Position numbers and translations under genes: made by a program
The notes under the pieces: model-generated
Told to the model about the DNA's origin: nothing
The model's database searches: none
The model's input: only the letters and a program-made list of their open reading frames with translations
In this document: positions 17,532 to 26,640 of the stretch, one piece after another
Position numbering within the stretch: position 1 is the first letter of the stretch
How the letters are laid out: each line of letters opens with the position of its first letter
From: an uncultured Verrucomicrobiales bacterium
GTDB taxonomy: Bacteria; Verrucomicrobiota; Verrucomicrobiia; Verrucomicrobiales; DEV007
Direction of reading: 5' to 3'
NCBI GenBank assembly: GCA_937891465.1
Contig: CALAHF010000080.1
Span: forward strand, 62,001 to 126,000
DNA: 64,000 nt

Positions 17532-18325
17532 GTCGATGAAGATTCAGCGCTGAGTGCGCACTGAATTTCATCATAACTCGACATCAAAGACAACATTTCA
17601 CGCACCGCATTTCCGACCCCGCTGAAAAGCCCGCGAGCAACCAGGTGGTGCCCGATGTTCAGTTCTGCCATGTGCGGCACTTGCATTAGCCGAACAAGAT
17701 TTGGAACGGTGATGCCATGACCGGCGTTCACTTGCAGGCCGGCTTCATGGCCGATTTTTGCAGCGGTGATTAGGTCCGCGAGTTCTTTTTCGCCTCCAAT
17801 AACGTCAGCATTGGCAAATGCGCCGGTGTGAAGCTCGATCATTTTGGCTCCGGTTTTGGCGGCGGCTTCGATTTGTTTTGGCTCGGGATCGACAAACAGG
17901 CTCACTCGAATGCCGGCATCGCGAAGGGTATCGATGGTCCGGTTCAGCGAGGTGTCGGCGTTGAAAACATTGAGGCCGCCTTCGGTCGTAACTTCGCGAC
18001 GATTTTCGGGAACGAGGCAAACGAATTCAGGTTTCACTTTCAAAGCGATGTTCAGAATCTCCTGAGTGTTTCCCATTTCCAAATTCATCTTGGTGTGAAT
18101 TTTTTCTTTCAACTCAAAGACATCGCGATCCTGAATGTGACGGCGATCGAGCCGCAAATGAACGGTGATGGAATCAGCTCCAGCGGCTTCGACTTCGTGA
18201 GCTGCAGCGAGGACACAAGGTTCAGCGTTTGGTGAATTGAGCATGGGCGCGTAGCGCGCCTGACGCAGCGTCGCAACGTGATCGATGTTGACGCCGAGTT
18301 TGAGGGTACGTGAGGATTTTTCCAT
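17528..18325 (-). CDS. pdxJ: Pyridoxine 5'-phosphate synthase
   Basis: Condenses 1-deoxyxylulose 5-phosphate and 3-amino-2-oxopropyl phosphate to pyridoxine phosphate. The 265-residue protein begins TLKLGVNIDHVATLRQAR, the PdxJ signature. TVHLRLDRRHIQDRDV, MGNTQEILNIALKVKPEFVCLVPE and LQVNAGHGITVPNL follow the TIM-barrel order with the catalytic histidine and arginine residues. It has a normal family length and sits upstream of the sulfatase gene in the same orientation with a 4-bp overlap. Confidence 0.97.
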   Translation of the reverse strand: MEKSSRTLKLGVNIDHVATLRQARYAPMLNSPNAEPCVLAAAHEVEAAGADSITVHLRLDRRHIQDRDVFELKEKIHTKMNLEMGNTQEILNIALKVKPEFVCLVPENRREVTTEGGLNVFNADTSLNRTIDTLRDAGIRVSLFVDPEPKQIEAAAKTGAKMIELHTGAFANADVIGGEKELADLITAAKIGHEAGLQVNAGHGITVPNLVRLMQVPHMAELNIGHHLVARGLFSGVGNAVREMLSLMSSYDEIQCALSAESSST

Positions 18326-18373
18326 GAAGGGACTGTTATTAGTAATACGAAACTGATACGGGATTTATTGCAC

Positions 18374-18409
18374 AAAAAAGCGCCCAACCGATTCGGCGGG
18401 CGCTTTTTC
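18374..18409 (-). terminator. Rho-independent terminator, lipoprotein gene
   Basis: AAAAAAGCGCCC (18374-18385) pairs with GGGCGCTTTTT (18398-18408) around a 12-base loop. The hairpin has T-runs on both strands. On the minus strand it follows the lipoprotein gene at 18446-19327, before the pdxJ start. Confidence 0.85.
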
Positions 18410-18445
18410 AAAAAGGGATAATTTCTTTTTAAGTAGGACGCCCGG

Positions 18446-19327
18446 TTATTTGAATTTTACGGTGACTTCTTCCTTAATCTCAGCTTTCATCGCTTCGACT
18501 TGAGGAAGCAGTGCTTTCACTTCTTCTTCGGTAACCGATTCTGGATCTTCGGCTGACTTATCAACAAAGGCGAGGAACTCAGGATCGGCCAACATTTTAG
18601 AGACTTCAACGTCCATGAGCGTGATGTATTCTCCGTTCACGTGGGAAGCGTTCGATTCGGCGATGCCGCCGTTGATTCGAATAAAATATCCCATCCGCAT
18701 TCCCTGAAGCATTCCACTCATCATGCCCATCATGGCTGAAGGTTTCATTCCATCCGGAAGCTGCTGATCACCGCCGGGGCCGCCACCTTCTTGAAATTGT
18801 TTGAGGGCATCTTCACCCATGCCGGTTTTGATTTTTAAAACGCCGTCCGCATGTGCAAACGTCATCTTGCCGCCCTCTTGTTCTTCGACTGCTTGTCCCT
18901 GGGCTTCGGCCATTTCTTTCATCTTGCCGCCCATTGCCGAGTTGGCATCGAGGACGACTTTATTGATGTCATCAAATTCATATACGATGAGATGTCCGTC
19001 CCATTGTTCTTTGTTCTTGCCTTCTTCATGGCGAACGTAACGAACGCCTTCGCCGTAGTTGGCTGCATCGGCTTTGGCTTGATCCACGTCTACTTTGGCG
19101 GGATCTGCTGAACCGTTAATCGTAACTTCACCCGCGCCCTCGCCTTCACCACCCAGTGCGCCGCCGAGTCCGCCTGCCATGGCTGCGATTGATGGTGAGA
19201 AGTAATTGCGGACAAAAATTTCACCGCTGCCGTCTTTCTCAAGGCGCAGCACAGTGGAGTGTTGAATGCAGGATGTGAAGAGCACGCTGCACGCGGCCAG
19301 AGTTAGGAATCGAAAAACGGTTTTCAT
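18446..19327 (-). CDS. Putative lipoprotein, function unknown
   Basis: 293 residues. KTVFRFLTLAACSVLFTSC is a lipoprotein signal with cysteine at about 20. The mature part begins QHSTVLRLEKDGSGEIFVRNYF, a beta-rich start, followed by a Gly/Ala-rich segment (GGLGGALGGEGEGAGEV), a middle domain with DDINKVVLDANSAMGGKMKEMAEAQGQ and a Met-rich region (MMGMMSGMLQGMRMG). The C-terminus is acidic and helical. I do not recognise a family; outer-membrane anchoring is inference. The hairpin at 18374 would end its transcript. Confidence 0.72.
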   Translation of the reverse strand: MKTVFRFLTLAACSVLFTSCIQHSTVLRLEKDGSGEIFVRNYFSPSIAAMAGGLGGALGGEGEGAGEVTINGSADPAKVDVDQAKADAANYGEGVRYVRHEEGKNKEQWDGHLIVYEFDDINKVVLDANSAMGGKMKEMAEAQGQAVEEQEGGKMTFAHADGVLKIKTGMGEDALKQFQEGGGPGGDQQLPDGMKPSAMMGMMSGMLQGMRMGYFIRINGGIAESNASHVNGEYITLMDVEVSKMLADPEFLAFVDKSAEDPESVTEEEVKALLPQVEAMKAEIKEEVTVKFK

Positions 19328-19402
19328 TAGAACAAGTTATGGCGAGAAATCCGAATTTGGCCAATTATAATTCAGGCGTGATTTTGGAATGCATTTTCAC
19401 TT

Positions 19403-19483
19403 ATACGAACGCACCCTATTGATTCGTGGAGGCTTTTCGAAGCAACAGGGTTGATTCATCGAACATACCCTGTTGATTCATGG
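19403..19483 (+). repeat. Palindromic repeat copy D (half plus full 54-bp unit)
   Basis: A right half (CGAACGCACCCTATTGATTCG) is followed by a full unit with AACAGGGTTG / ATACCCTGTTG around ATTCATCGAAC. The two ACCCT words start at 19413 and 19467, again 54 bases apart. It lies between the divergent lipoprotein and esterase genes, ending at the esterase start codon. Confidence 0.85.
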
Positions 19484-19484
19484 A

Positions 19485-20714
19485 ATGACTTTATTCACTC
19501 GTTGTATCGCGATTTTCCTTTTTGGATTGGTGATTCCGGCATTCGCTCAGGAAAAGAAAAAATGGACACCTCCTCCAGCGGAGAAGTTGGAGTCTCTTAT
19601 TTCGAGTGATCCGGGAAAAGCAGCGGAAGTGATTTCAAAAAGCTGGGGTGAGAAATCTCTGAAATCGGGGATGTGTAAATGGATTGAGAAACGGACGGTG
19701 CTCTGGGCGGTGATTTCAGATACGCCGGTTTCGGTTTTTAAAGCGGCTGAGAAGGGTGAGAAAATCGGGGATTTGGTTTCTTTGGACGACAAGGGATTGC
19801 AAGCATTCGCGACGACTTTTGAGGATCCGATTGCCTTTAATTATGTAATCAAAAGGGCGGATGGAACGAAGCTGGGTGCTGGGAGTACGGTGAAGATTGA
19901 GTATTACGATTATGCGCCTGAATCGGAGCATCAGGAAGGGGTTCCGCAGGGAAAAGTGACGCGGTATGAGTGGAATGATTCAAAGATTTTCCCAAATACA
20001 TTGCGGGAATACGAGGTCTACATCCCGGCGCAATACGATGGAAGTGAGCCCGCAGCGCTGATGGTTTTTCAGGATGGACTGCGTCATGCGGATCCAAATT
20101 CGAATGGCGGGCTTCGGGCTCCGGTGGTTTTTGATAATTTAATCGCAGCGAAAAAGATGCCGGTGACGATTGGGGTTTTTATCAATCCGGGACGGAAAGC
20201 AGATCAGAAACCGGGGGCTAAGCCGGGAAATCGAAGTTTTGAATATGATTCCCTGGGCGATCAGTATGTTCGTTTTTTGTTGGAGGAAATTATTCCTTAT
20301 GTCGTGAAAGAGCATGACCTCAAGCTCAGTGATGATCCTAAGATGTGGGGCATCTCCGGTGGATCGAGTGGTTGCGCGTGTGCCTGGACGGCGGCGTGGG
20401 AGCGGCCGGACAAGTTTGGAAAAGTCCTCGGTTGGGTGGGGACGTTTGTTGATATCCGCGGGGCGAATGCGTATCCGTCGCTGGTTCGAAAAACGGAGCG
20501 CAAACCCATCAGGGCCGCGCTTTTGGATGGGACGCAGGATTTAGACAATCGTTTTGGGAACTGGCCGCTGGCAAATCAGCAAATGGAAACTGCGCTTGAG
20601 TTTGCCGGTTACGATTACAAATACTGGTGGGGCAAAGGCTTCCACGGCAGTCGTCACATGGCGGCAATGATGCCGGAAATGTTGACGTGGCTGTGGAGTG
20701 ACGAGGTGAAGTGA
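19485..20714 (+). CDS. Secreted esterase (enterochelin esterase/EstD-like)
   Basis: 409 residues from ATG 19485, with signal peptide TLFTRCIAIFLFGLVIPAFAQ. An N-terminal non-catalytic beta region (about 60-160) precedes the alpha/beta hydrolase fold of the esterase D/Fes type: REYEVYIPAQYDG, ALMVFQDG, KMWGISGGSSGCACAW with the nucleophile serine, ALLDGTQDLDN with the acid, and GKGFHGSRHM with the histidine. The family cleaves siderophore and xylan esters; here periplasmic or secreted action on a sugar ester is inference. The 5' end abuts repeat D. It is convergent with glnD, 2 bases apart. Confidence 0.85.
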   Translation: MTLFTRCIAIFLFGLVIPAFAQEKKKWTPPPAEKLESLISSDPGKAAEVISKSWGEKSLKSGMCKWIEKRTVLWAVISDTPVSVFKAAEKGEKIGDLVSLDDKGLQAFATTFEDPIAFNYVIKRADGTKLGAGSTVKIEYYDYAPESEHQEGVPQGKVTRYEWNDSKIFPNTLREYEVYIPAQYDGSEPAALMVFQDGLRHADPNSNGGLRAPVVFDNLIAAKKMPVTIGVFINPGRKADQKPGAKPGNRSFEYDSLGDQYVRFLLEEIIPYVVKEHDLKLSDDPKMWGISGGSSGCACAWTAAWERPDKFGKVLGWVGTFVDIRGANAYPSLVRKTERKPIRAALLDGTQDLDNRFGNWPLANQQMETALEFAGYDYKYWWGKGFHGSRHMAAMMPEMLTWLWSDEVK

Positions 20715-20716
20715 TT

Positions 20717-23476
20717 TTAGATTTTCAGAGCGTCGGCGACAGCTTTTTCGAGCGCCGGAAGTTTTTCTTTTTCAAATTTTACCCCGGTGGCTGAGTCAGC
20801 TAGATGGAGTCGGTCGATTGCGGCACCGCTTTGGGTACTGATACGGGCGTGAATGACATCGGCGCCTGAATTCCCCAGAACGGTGAAAATATCGTAGAGC
20901 AGACCGATTCGGTCCTGTGCCTGAATTTCGAGGATGGTCAATTCTGTATCGAGTTCGTTCGATACAAAAACGCGTTGTGGAATCTCAAAAACGTCGATCG
21001 CATCGCGATAAGGCGATGGTTTTTTGTTTTTCTCAATCAGTTCATGGAAATCGATATCGGCATCGAGGCCGAATTCCTGAGCGATCAATTTCTCGATTCG
21101 CTCGATTTCACGGGCTGATGAGACCGGGCGGAAATCCGTTGTGCAGACCCGAAAAATGTCGAGAATGATACATTCTTCACGCATGAAGAGATCGGCGCTG
21201 AGAATATTTAAATTCCGTGCGGCGAGGACACCGGCAATTTTTGCAAGAAAGTGACGTCGGTTCCATCCGGCGATTTCAAACAGGGTGTAGCCTGCTTCCT
21301 TGCGATTCTCCCAATAAGTTACTGGAATGAGTTGATCTGTATTGGTGCGTTTTACGATCTTGAGAAATTTATGAATCAATTTGATATGGCGAGTCACCGA
21401 AGCGGATCCCCGGTATCTAAAATAACGCTGAGGCAACAGGCGGAAATGAGCATCGATTTCCTCTTCGTAAGATTCCGGGAGTTTCGCAATGACCTTTTTC
21501 TGAGTTTCGCCAACAGGCCGGTTGAATTTTTGTTCGAAGGCTTTGCGATCTTCGAAATAGCGATAGGTGGATCGGTAAAGCTCGAACATGAGCGATCCTT
21601 TCCAATCGTTCCACGCTTCTTCGTTGGTGCCTTTTGAATCGACGTAAGTGAATAAATAGAGGATCTCCATCGAGGCGCGGTTTTGAACAGCTCCTGCAAA
21701 TTCTGCGATGGTTGCCGGATCTCCAAGGTTTTTGGTCGTTGCGGTTCGCCAGAAGGAGAGATGGTGATCAACGAGAAAAGTGATCGTACGGCGGCGGTCC
21801 CCCATAAATTTGAGGCGCGTGCACACTTCGCTGGCAAGCATGGCGCTGCCATCTTCATGGCGACGAACGTTTTCGGCACGGCCGGTGTCGTGCATGATCA
21901 GCGCAATATAGAGACCTGCGGGATCTTCGAGTTCCTGAAATATTTTTTTGAAAAGCTGTTCTTTGGGATCGGTTGAGTGAACCAGTTTATCGAGTTGTTC
22001 GATGCAGCGGAGGGTGTGCTCGTCAGCTGAAAAACGGTGGAAAAATTCATGCTGAACGAGATCGGTGAGTTGGCCGAATTCGGGCAAATACCGCCCAAGG
22101 AACTCAATTCGATGCATTTGGCGAAGAATTCGGGCCACGTCACCGCGGTGCTGCAGAATCTCATTGAACACGTCTCGATTGGTTTTGCTGCGTCGAAAAT
22201 TGCCATTGATTCGATTCCAGTTTTGTTTGAAAAGGCGGCGAATTTCAGGGCTCAACTTCAGGTGACGTTGTTGGGTGTAGCGGAAAAACCGCATCATCCG
22301 GTCCGGGTCTTCTTCGAAAACATTGTCTTTCTCGGGATAGATAAGTCCCTCTTTTGCGATGAAGCCGTCGAATTTCTCGGCCTTGGTTTTTCGTCGGGCG
22401 AGGAAGTTTATGAACGGAATGGGACCGGTTGCATCTGTATCGATTTCGAGCTCGAAGCCCTGCATCAGCGAGGTGCTGTGCTGATAGAGGTTTCGTGTGT
22501 GATGGTAGTAGTCACGCATGAAGGCCTCGCTTTTTTGCACCATGTTTTTCCCGGGGTATTGGAGGTCTTTGGCGATGAGCCCTTGGTGGCGCAGTGTCAA
22601 GATATCGCCGCTGCGTCGTTGTTGAACGTAGTGAAGCGAATTTCGAACGCGCATGAGAAATTCGTAGGCGTTTTCGATTTTCTTAAAAGCCGAAACTGAA
22701 AGTCGTTTCTTTTTCACCAGGAAATTCAAATCGCGGGTGCGTTCCAGAACCCAGAGAACCCAAATGAGATTGTGGTATTCGCGAAGGCCGCCGCAGCTTT
22801 CTTTCACATTCGGCTCCTGAAGGTGGATCGTGCGGTGATATTTTTTGTGGCGCTGTGAAATGTCGACGGTTCGTTCAGCGAGATAGGCTTTCTCCTGGCC
22901 CTTGATGCATTTTTTGAAGAACCGGTCTTCGAAATCATCAAAAAGATTCGTATCGCCAGCGATGAAGCGGGCGTCGAGCAGGGCCGTTTTCGTTTTGTGA
23001 TCGTCGTTGGCAAACTTGATCGCACCCGGGACGGAATGGACCGCGTGGCCGACATCAAATCCCACGTCGAATAGAATCCGGAGAATCGTTTCGATCATTT
23101 CCTGAGCGGTCTTGCTGATGGTGCTGGTGGAACCGGGAAGGAGGAACTGCAGATCAATGTCGCTACCGGGATTCAGGATTCCCCGTCCGTAGCCACCACG
23201 GGCGACGAGCGTCATGAGGTTTTTGCCTCCGGATTCTTGTTGTTTGTGGGCAAAAAGGTCGAGGATCACGACGTCGAGAATCGCGGATCGAAGCGCAGCG
23301 ACTTCGAGCCCTTCGGCTCCGGATTTATGCATGAGCCGAATGCGATGGTTCTCCTTTTTCAGAAAGCGCCGGTAAACCTTAAGCAAATCGGCTTCGGTTT
23401 TGGCTTCTTTTCGAAAAGGAATGAGTGCCTGTTCGGCATGGGCGATGACCTTTTCGCGTAAATCGCTGGCTAGCAT
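20717..23476 (-). CDS. glnD: [Protein-PII] uridylyltransferase-like protein
   Basis: Bifunctional sensor of nitrogen status that adds and removes UMP on PII. From ATG 23476 it has 919 residues. The nucleotidyltransferase site is GGYGRGILNPGSDIDLQFLLPG (about 105-126), followed by the linker region, an HD domain with HDTGRAENVRRHEDGSAM and FLVDHHLSFW, and two C-terminal ACT-like regions (YTLFEIAGWNRRHFLAKIAG, LTILEIQAQDRIGLLYDIF). GYGRGI rather than the usual GGYGRGEL and HDTGR instead of HDIGK are small deviations. No glnB or amtB lies in the window. The frame extends to 23677 but without family support. Confidence 0.92.
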   Translation of the reverse strand: MLASDLREKVIAHAEQALIPFRKEAKTEADLLKVYRRFLKKENHRIRLMHKSGAEGLEVAALRSAILDVVILDLFAHKQQESGGKNLMTLVARGGYGRGILNPGSDIDLQFLLPGSTSTISKTAQEMIETILRILFDVGFDVGHAVHSVPGAIKFANDDHKTKTALLDARFIAGDTNLFDDFEDRFFKKCIKGQEKAYLAERTVDISQRHKKYHRTIHLQEPNVKESCGGLREYHNLIWVLWVLERTRDLNFLVKKKRLSVSAFKKIENAYEFLMRVRNSLHYVQQRRSGDILTLRHQGLIAKDLQYPGKNMVQKSEAFMRDYYHHTRNLYQHSTSLMQGFELEIDTDATGPIPFINFLARRKTKAEKFDGFIAKEGLIYPEKDNVFEEDPDRMMRFFRYTQQRHLKLSPEIRRLFKQNWNRINGNFRRSKTNRDVFNEILQHRGDVARILRQMHRIEFLGRYLPEFGQLTDLVQHEFFHRFSADEHTLRCIEQLDKLVHSTDPKEQLFKKIFQELEDPAGLYIALIMHDTGRAENVRRHEDGSAMLASEVCTRLKFMGDRRRTITFLVDHHLSFWRTATTKNLGDPATIAEFAGAVQNRASMEILYLFTYVDSKGTNEEAWNDWKGSLMFELYRSTYRYFEDRKAFEQKFNRPVGETQKKVIAKLPESYEEEIDAHFRLLPQRYFRYRGSASVTRHIKLIHKFLKIVKRTNTDQLIPVTYWENRKEAGYTLFEIAGWNRRHFLAKIAGVLAARNLNILSADLFMREECIILDIFRVCTTDFRPVSSAREIERIEKLIAQEFGLDADIDFHELIEKNKKPSPYRDAIDVFEIPQRVFVSNELDTELTILEIQAQDRIGLLYDIFTVLGNSGADVIHARISTQSGAAIDRLHLADSATGVKFEKEKLPALEKAVADALKI

Positions 23477-23534
23477 TCGGGAACGTATTTCGATGCAGGC
23501 TTTGCGAAAGCAAAAACACGTATTAGGCTCGCCA

Positions 23535-23578
23535 CGATATGATAGGGTTACTTTGTCGAACGGATAGTATTGGATCAA
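23535..23578 (+). repeat. Palindromic repeat copy E (degenerate, exapted)
   Basis: GATATGATAGGGTTAC, TTGTCGAACGG and TAGTATTGGATCAAAA align with copy J (GATCGAATAGGGTTGG, TCGTCGAACG, CCCTATTGGATCG). It contains the start codon ATG 23539 of the PhoD-like gene, so the first 13-15 codons derive from it. Confidence 0.7.
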
Positions 23579-24633
23579 AAGTTGCGATTTTTGTATTTGT
23601 AACCGTATTTGGATGTGTGGGTTGCGAGCGAATTGATGCGCAGCAATCTGCAGAATCCCAGCCAATCGATACGTCAAAGACGCTGACGAAAATTGTTTTT
23701 GGATCGTGTGCTCATCAAGATCGCAAGCAGCCGATTTGGGAGCCCATTGTTGCCGAGAAACCGGATGTTTTCCTGTTCACCGGGGACAATATTTATGGAG
23801 ACACCGAGGATATGGCAGTGATGCGGGAAAAATATGCCAAATTGGCGGCAAAGCCGGGGTATCAAAAACTACTCGCGACCTGCCCAATTCTAGCGGTGTG
23901 GGATGATCACGATTATGGCGTGAACGACGGGGGAGCCGAATATCCGAAAAGAGCGGAATCGGAAGCGGTTTTTCACGAATTTTTCAAAACACCTAAAGAC
24001 GCACCGACTCGTTCGTGGCCGGGAACTTATGATTCGGATCTTTTTGGACCGGAAGGGAAGCGGGTGCATATCATCCGGTTGGACACTCGATATTTCCGTT
24101 CAGAGTTGAAGAAACTGCCGAGTCGCGCGCCGGAAGGGCCTTATGATCGGCAGTTGGACGCCTCGGCTACGGTTTTGGGGGATGCGCAGTGGAAATGGCT
24201 TGGTGAACAACTGGAGGTTCCAGCGGATTTGCGAATCATTGTTTCCAGTATTCAGGTGATTCCGGACCAACATCGGTGGGAATTATGGGAGAACATGCCC
24301 AACGAGCGGAAGCGGCTTTTCGAGCTGATTGGTGAGAAACAAGCTAATAATATCGTGTTTGTGAGCGGTGACCGTCACATGGCGGAAATTTGTGAATTGA
24401 AGACAGATGCAGATCTGAGTCCCGGGTTTCCGCTTTTTGAAATTACCTCAAGTGGTCTAACAAACGCTGGAGGAGGGCAAAAAGGGGAGCCGAATCGCCA
24501 CCGTGTGAGTGAAACCAACTTTCAAAGCAGGAATTATGGGGTGATGCGGATTGATTGGAAAAAACGGGTCGTAGATCTTGAGATTCGTGATGTTGACGGG
24601 AAATTGGTCTTTGATATCCCTGTAACGCTTTAG
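23539..24633 (+). CDS. PhoD-like phosphodiesterase/alkaline phosphatase, lipoprotein
   Basis: Metallophosphoesterase of the PhoD fold, 364 residues. KIVFGSCAHQDRKQPIW, DVFLFTGDNIYGDTEDM, CPILAVWDDHDYGVNDGG, VHIIRLDTRYFR and NIVFVSGDRHMAE are the successive metal-ligand blocks of this family. It probably releases phosphate from organic phosphoesters in the periplasm. The N-terminus has a short positive stretch, then VAIFVFVTVFGCVGC with a possible lipobox. The first 13-15 residues (MIGLLCRTDSIGS) are encoded by repeat copy E; no other ATG in this frame could keep the signal, so the repeat seems to provide both the start and the n-region. Confidence 0.82.
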   Translation: MIGLLCRTDSIGSKVAIFVFVTVFGCVGCERIDAQQSAESQPIDTSKTLTKIVFGSCAHQDRKQPIWEPIVAEKPDVFLFTGDNIYGDTEDMAVMREKYAKLAAKPGYQKLLATCPILAVWDDHDYGVNDGGAEYPKRAESEAVFHEFFKTPKDAPTRSWPGTYDSDLFGPEGKRVHIIRLDTRYFRSELKKLPSRAPEGPYDRQLDASATVLGDAQWKWLGEQLEVPADLRIIVSSIQVIPDQHRWELWENMPNERKRLFELIGEKQANNIVFVSGDRHMAEICELKTDADLSPGFPLFEITSSGLTNAGGGQKGEPNRHRVSETNFQSRNYGVMRIDWKKRVVDLEIRDVDGKLVFDIPVTL

Positions 24634-25072
24634 GGAGTAGTTCAAACGCTTCATTTTAAGTGAGTTATGGGTGGATTTAGTTGAGGTTCGAGGTGGGGAA
24701 GCGCAGCGGACCGAGATGGTCACCGAGCAGTCAGGTGCGAGCGACTTCCTCAAGTCTCTGCGTTTGGATCATCCGGTTATTCCAATCGTCGAAGAGATGC
24801 TGATGGTTTGATTGAGGATGGTGGTGACGTTTTCGCCCGAACAATGCTCTGAATGAACGGGCTGCCCGATTTTTAACGAAGGGTTTTGCGAAAGGCGTTG
24901 AGGTCAACGAAGTTTTGGCTGCAGGACACGCTGCGACTCAAATTCCTCTGCTGTATCGGTTTCACGACTTGCGCGTCGGCGTGCTTGTAAAGCATTTTAT
25001 TGAAGATGAGCCAAGCATTCACCGGCTCTTTTGTTGATCAGAAAATCCGCTCTTGTTGGGGGGCAGTGCGGC
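24634..25072. other. Gene-free stretch with coding relics
   Basis: 439 bases between two genes with no complete reading frame. On the plus strand a 47-codon run (VDLVEVRGGEAQRTEMV..., 24669-24810) is followed in another frame by LNERAARFLTKGFAKGVEV...FHDLRVGVLVKHF (about 24850-25040), each broken by stops. These look like pieces of decayed genes, but I cannot name the source. No repeats or hairpins stand out. Confidence 0.4.
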
Positions 25073-26032
25073 TTATCGCTGAGACACCAGCGAATCCCCC
25101 ACAGGGACGGGCTGAAAGCGGACCTGGTATTTCACGCCACTTTCGTGCGCGTTCACAGGGTTTTCAATCTGCAGTCGAACCAACTTGGTTCCACTCGATG
25201 CGTTCACGACAGGGCTTACAAAGGCAATTGTTGCTTCGGTTTTTGAATCATTCAAACTTGATAGCGTTGGTGCCACCGTGATTTTTGATCCGGCTTTTAA
25301 GCCACGTGCAGTCACTGCTGGAACATGAACAACGAGATTGAGTTGGTCGAGATTGACAATGGATGCGACCACGGTTTCCCCTCCGACTGCACTTTCCGCA
25401 ACATCGCGATAGATTCTCGCAACAATCCCGTCGATGGGGCTTCGCAGCATGTGCCGTTCAATTTCGACTTCGATTTGTTCCAACTCGATTTTTGAAGTCT
25501 GAACTTCTTCGCCCGCCGCTGCGCACAGGCCATTCAGTTCAATTATGGCTGCGACGTTATCGAATACCCATGATTTCTTTCCCTTCTCCTGCCCGGCATC
25601 CACAAAAAAGAACCAATTTCCGTATCCCTGCAAAACAGCGGCAATAGATTTGCCATTGGCTGAACGCGTGTTCTGAACAACGACCGAAATGCACTTGGTC
25701 CGTCCCCGGTCCAGTCTCACTGGAACGGTGATACCAATATAGTTCTTTCCGTTTGTTTTAATGAAGCGCCAGATGGGTTTTCCTTCGGTCGACGCCTGAA
25801 CCGCGAGTTTTTCCATTTCAAACCCGACAAGAGCGGCCACCGCTTCAGCTCCTTGCCAATTGGTTTTCTGGCGATTGAGAACAGGCGCGATACCTGCATC
25901 GTAATTGTCTAAATCCAGCTCGAACAAAAATCCGACTTCCGCCATGGTAGCATGAATGACAAGGGGAAGCAGATCCCCGTTCGCTAGTGAAGCCTTTTGA
26001 GCAATGCGATAAAATGTGTCCGCAGGCAGCAA
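25073..26032 (-). CDS. Truncated GAF-like/HlyD-type secretion adaptor
   Basis: The C-terminal half (about 190-310) is a HlyD/RND-adaptor-type lipoyl half and barrel: EIERHMLRSPIDGIVARIYR, GGETVVASIVNLDQLNLVVHVP and ARGLKAGSKITV. The N-terminal 150 residues resemble a GAF-type domain (LLPLVIHATMAEVGFLFELD, VQASTEGKPIWRFIK). The membrane segment, first lipoyl half and coiled coil expected between them are missing, so this is a reduced or deleted version at 319 residues, against 400-600 for related adaptors. It lies next to a VCBS-type adhesin fragment, which suggests remains of a type I secretion locus. It may not be functional. Confidence 0.5.
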   Translation of the reverse strand: MLPADTFYRIAQKASLANGDLLPLVIHATMAEVGFLFELDLDNYDAGIAPVLNRQKTNWQGAEAVAALVGFEMEKLAVQASTEGKPIWRFIKTNGKNYIGITVPVRLDRGRTKCISVVVQNTRSANGKSIAAVLQGYGNWFFFVDAGQEKGKKSWVFDNVAAIIELNGLCAAAGEEVQTSKIELEQIEVEIERHMLRSPIDGIVARIYRDVAESAVGGETVVASIVNLDQLNLVVHVPAVTARGLKAGSKITVAPTLSSLNDSKTEATIAFVSPVVNASSGTKLVRLQIENPVNAHESGVKYQVRFQPVPVGDSLVSQR

Positions 26033-26134
26033 GTGGAATGCGCTCGAATCCCCCCCCTTCGAGGATTTTCTTCTGGTGGAAGTGCTCTTTATAAGCTGTG
26101 GAGGAACTGTCGAAATCCAGTAAATGTTAATTTT

Positions 26135-26560
26135 ATGGAAAATACAAAATTATTGATAAATAAAGTTGTTCGATTGCAGAAATCAAAAGAACCGATCTCC
26201 GCGAAAGGGAGCACCGAGATGCCAATTCTTTTAGCGTCCGGTGCGACCGTTGTGCTTCAGGCCAACGGAACGCTCACTCATGATGCACATGGGCAATTTG
26301 AATCGCTGCTTCTATCGAGTTCATCCACGGAGACGTTTGCCTATGTCGTAAGCGATAGCGATAGCGATGGAGCACCGGGCAGGAATGCACTTGCAGCCAA
26401 CGGAGATGTCCTCGTCCTCGGTGAGTCCGCCGTCAATTATGCAGACGGAACCGCAGCTGATGCCGCCTTCCAACATGAAGAACTCATCAGTCCGTCCGAA
26501 GATAAAGCACCAATCGGGATTCAGACAAGCATTGGTGAACCTATGACGATGCTAACATGA
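26135..26560 (+). CDS. VCBS/cadherin-like repeat fragment of a large surface protein
   Basis: 141 residues from ATG 26135. One repeat is clear: ILLASGATVVLQANGTLTHDAHGQFESLLL then TETFAYVVSDSDSDGAP, which matches VCBS repeats (NGTLTYDPNGQF...DTFTYTVSD). Such proteins are normally hundreds to thousands of residues long and exported by type I secretion. Here only one repeat remains, with an ordinary short acidic tail and a TGA. No signal is visible. It is more likely a decay product than a working gene; the reading frame upstream of ATG is also open. Context: a broken HlyD-like adaptor points away from it. Confidence 0.5.
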   Translation: MENTKLLINKVVRLQKSKEPISAKGSTEMPILLASGATVVLQANGTLTHDAHGQFESLLLSSSSTETFAYVVSDSDSDGAPGRNALAANGDVLVLGESAVNYADGTAADAAFQHEELISPSEDKAPIGIQTSIGEPMTMLT

Positions 26561-26640
26561 TTGGAGCCGCGCCGCCGACTACTGCCATCGACGTTGCCCT
26601 GGCCGGTTGATCCTGAGTTATAGAATCAAAACCAAAAAAA

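Noticed and set aside
17530-17575. Palindrome TTCAGCGCTGAGTGCGCACTGAA as a regulatory site
   Set aside because: It lies in the coding 3' end of pdxJ and is explained by codons; no relation to other sites.
22037-22699. 220-codon plus-strand frame inside glnD
   Set aside because: Antisense to a strongly conserved gene region; no family resemblance.
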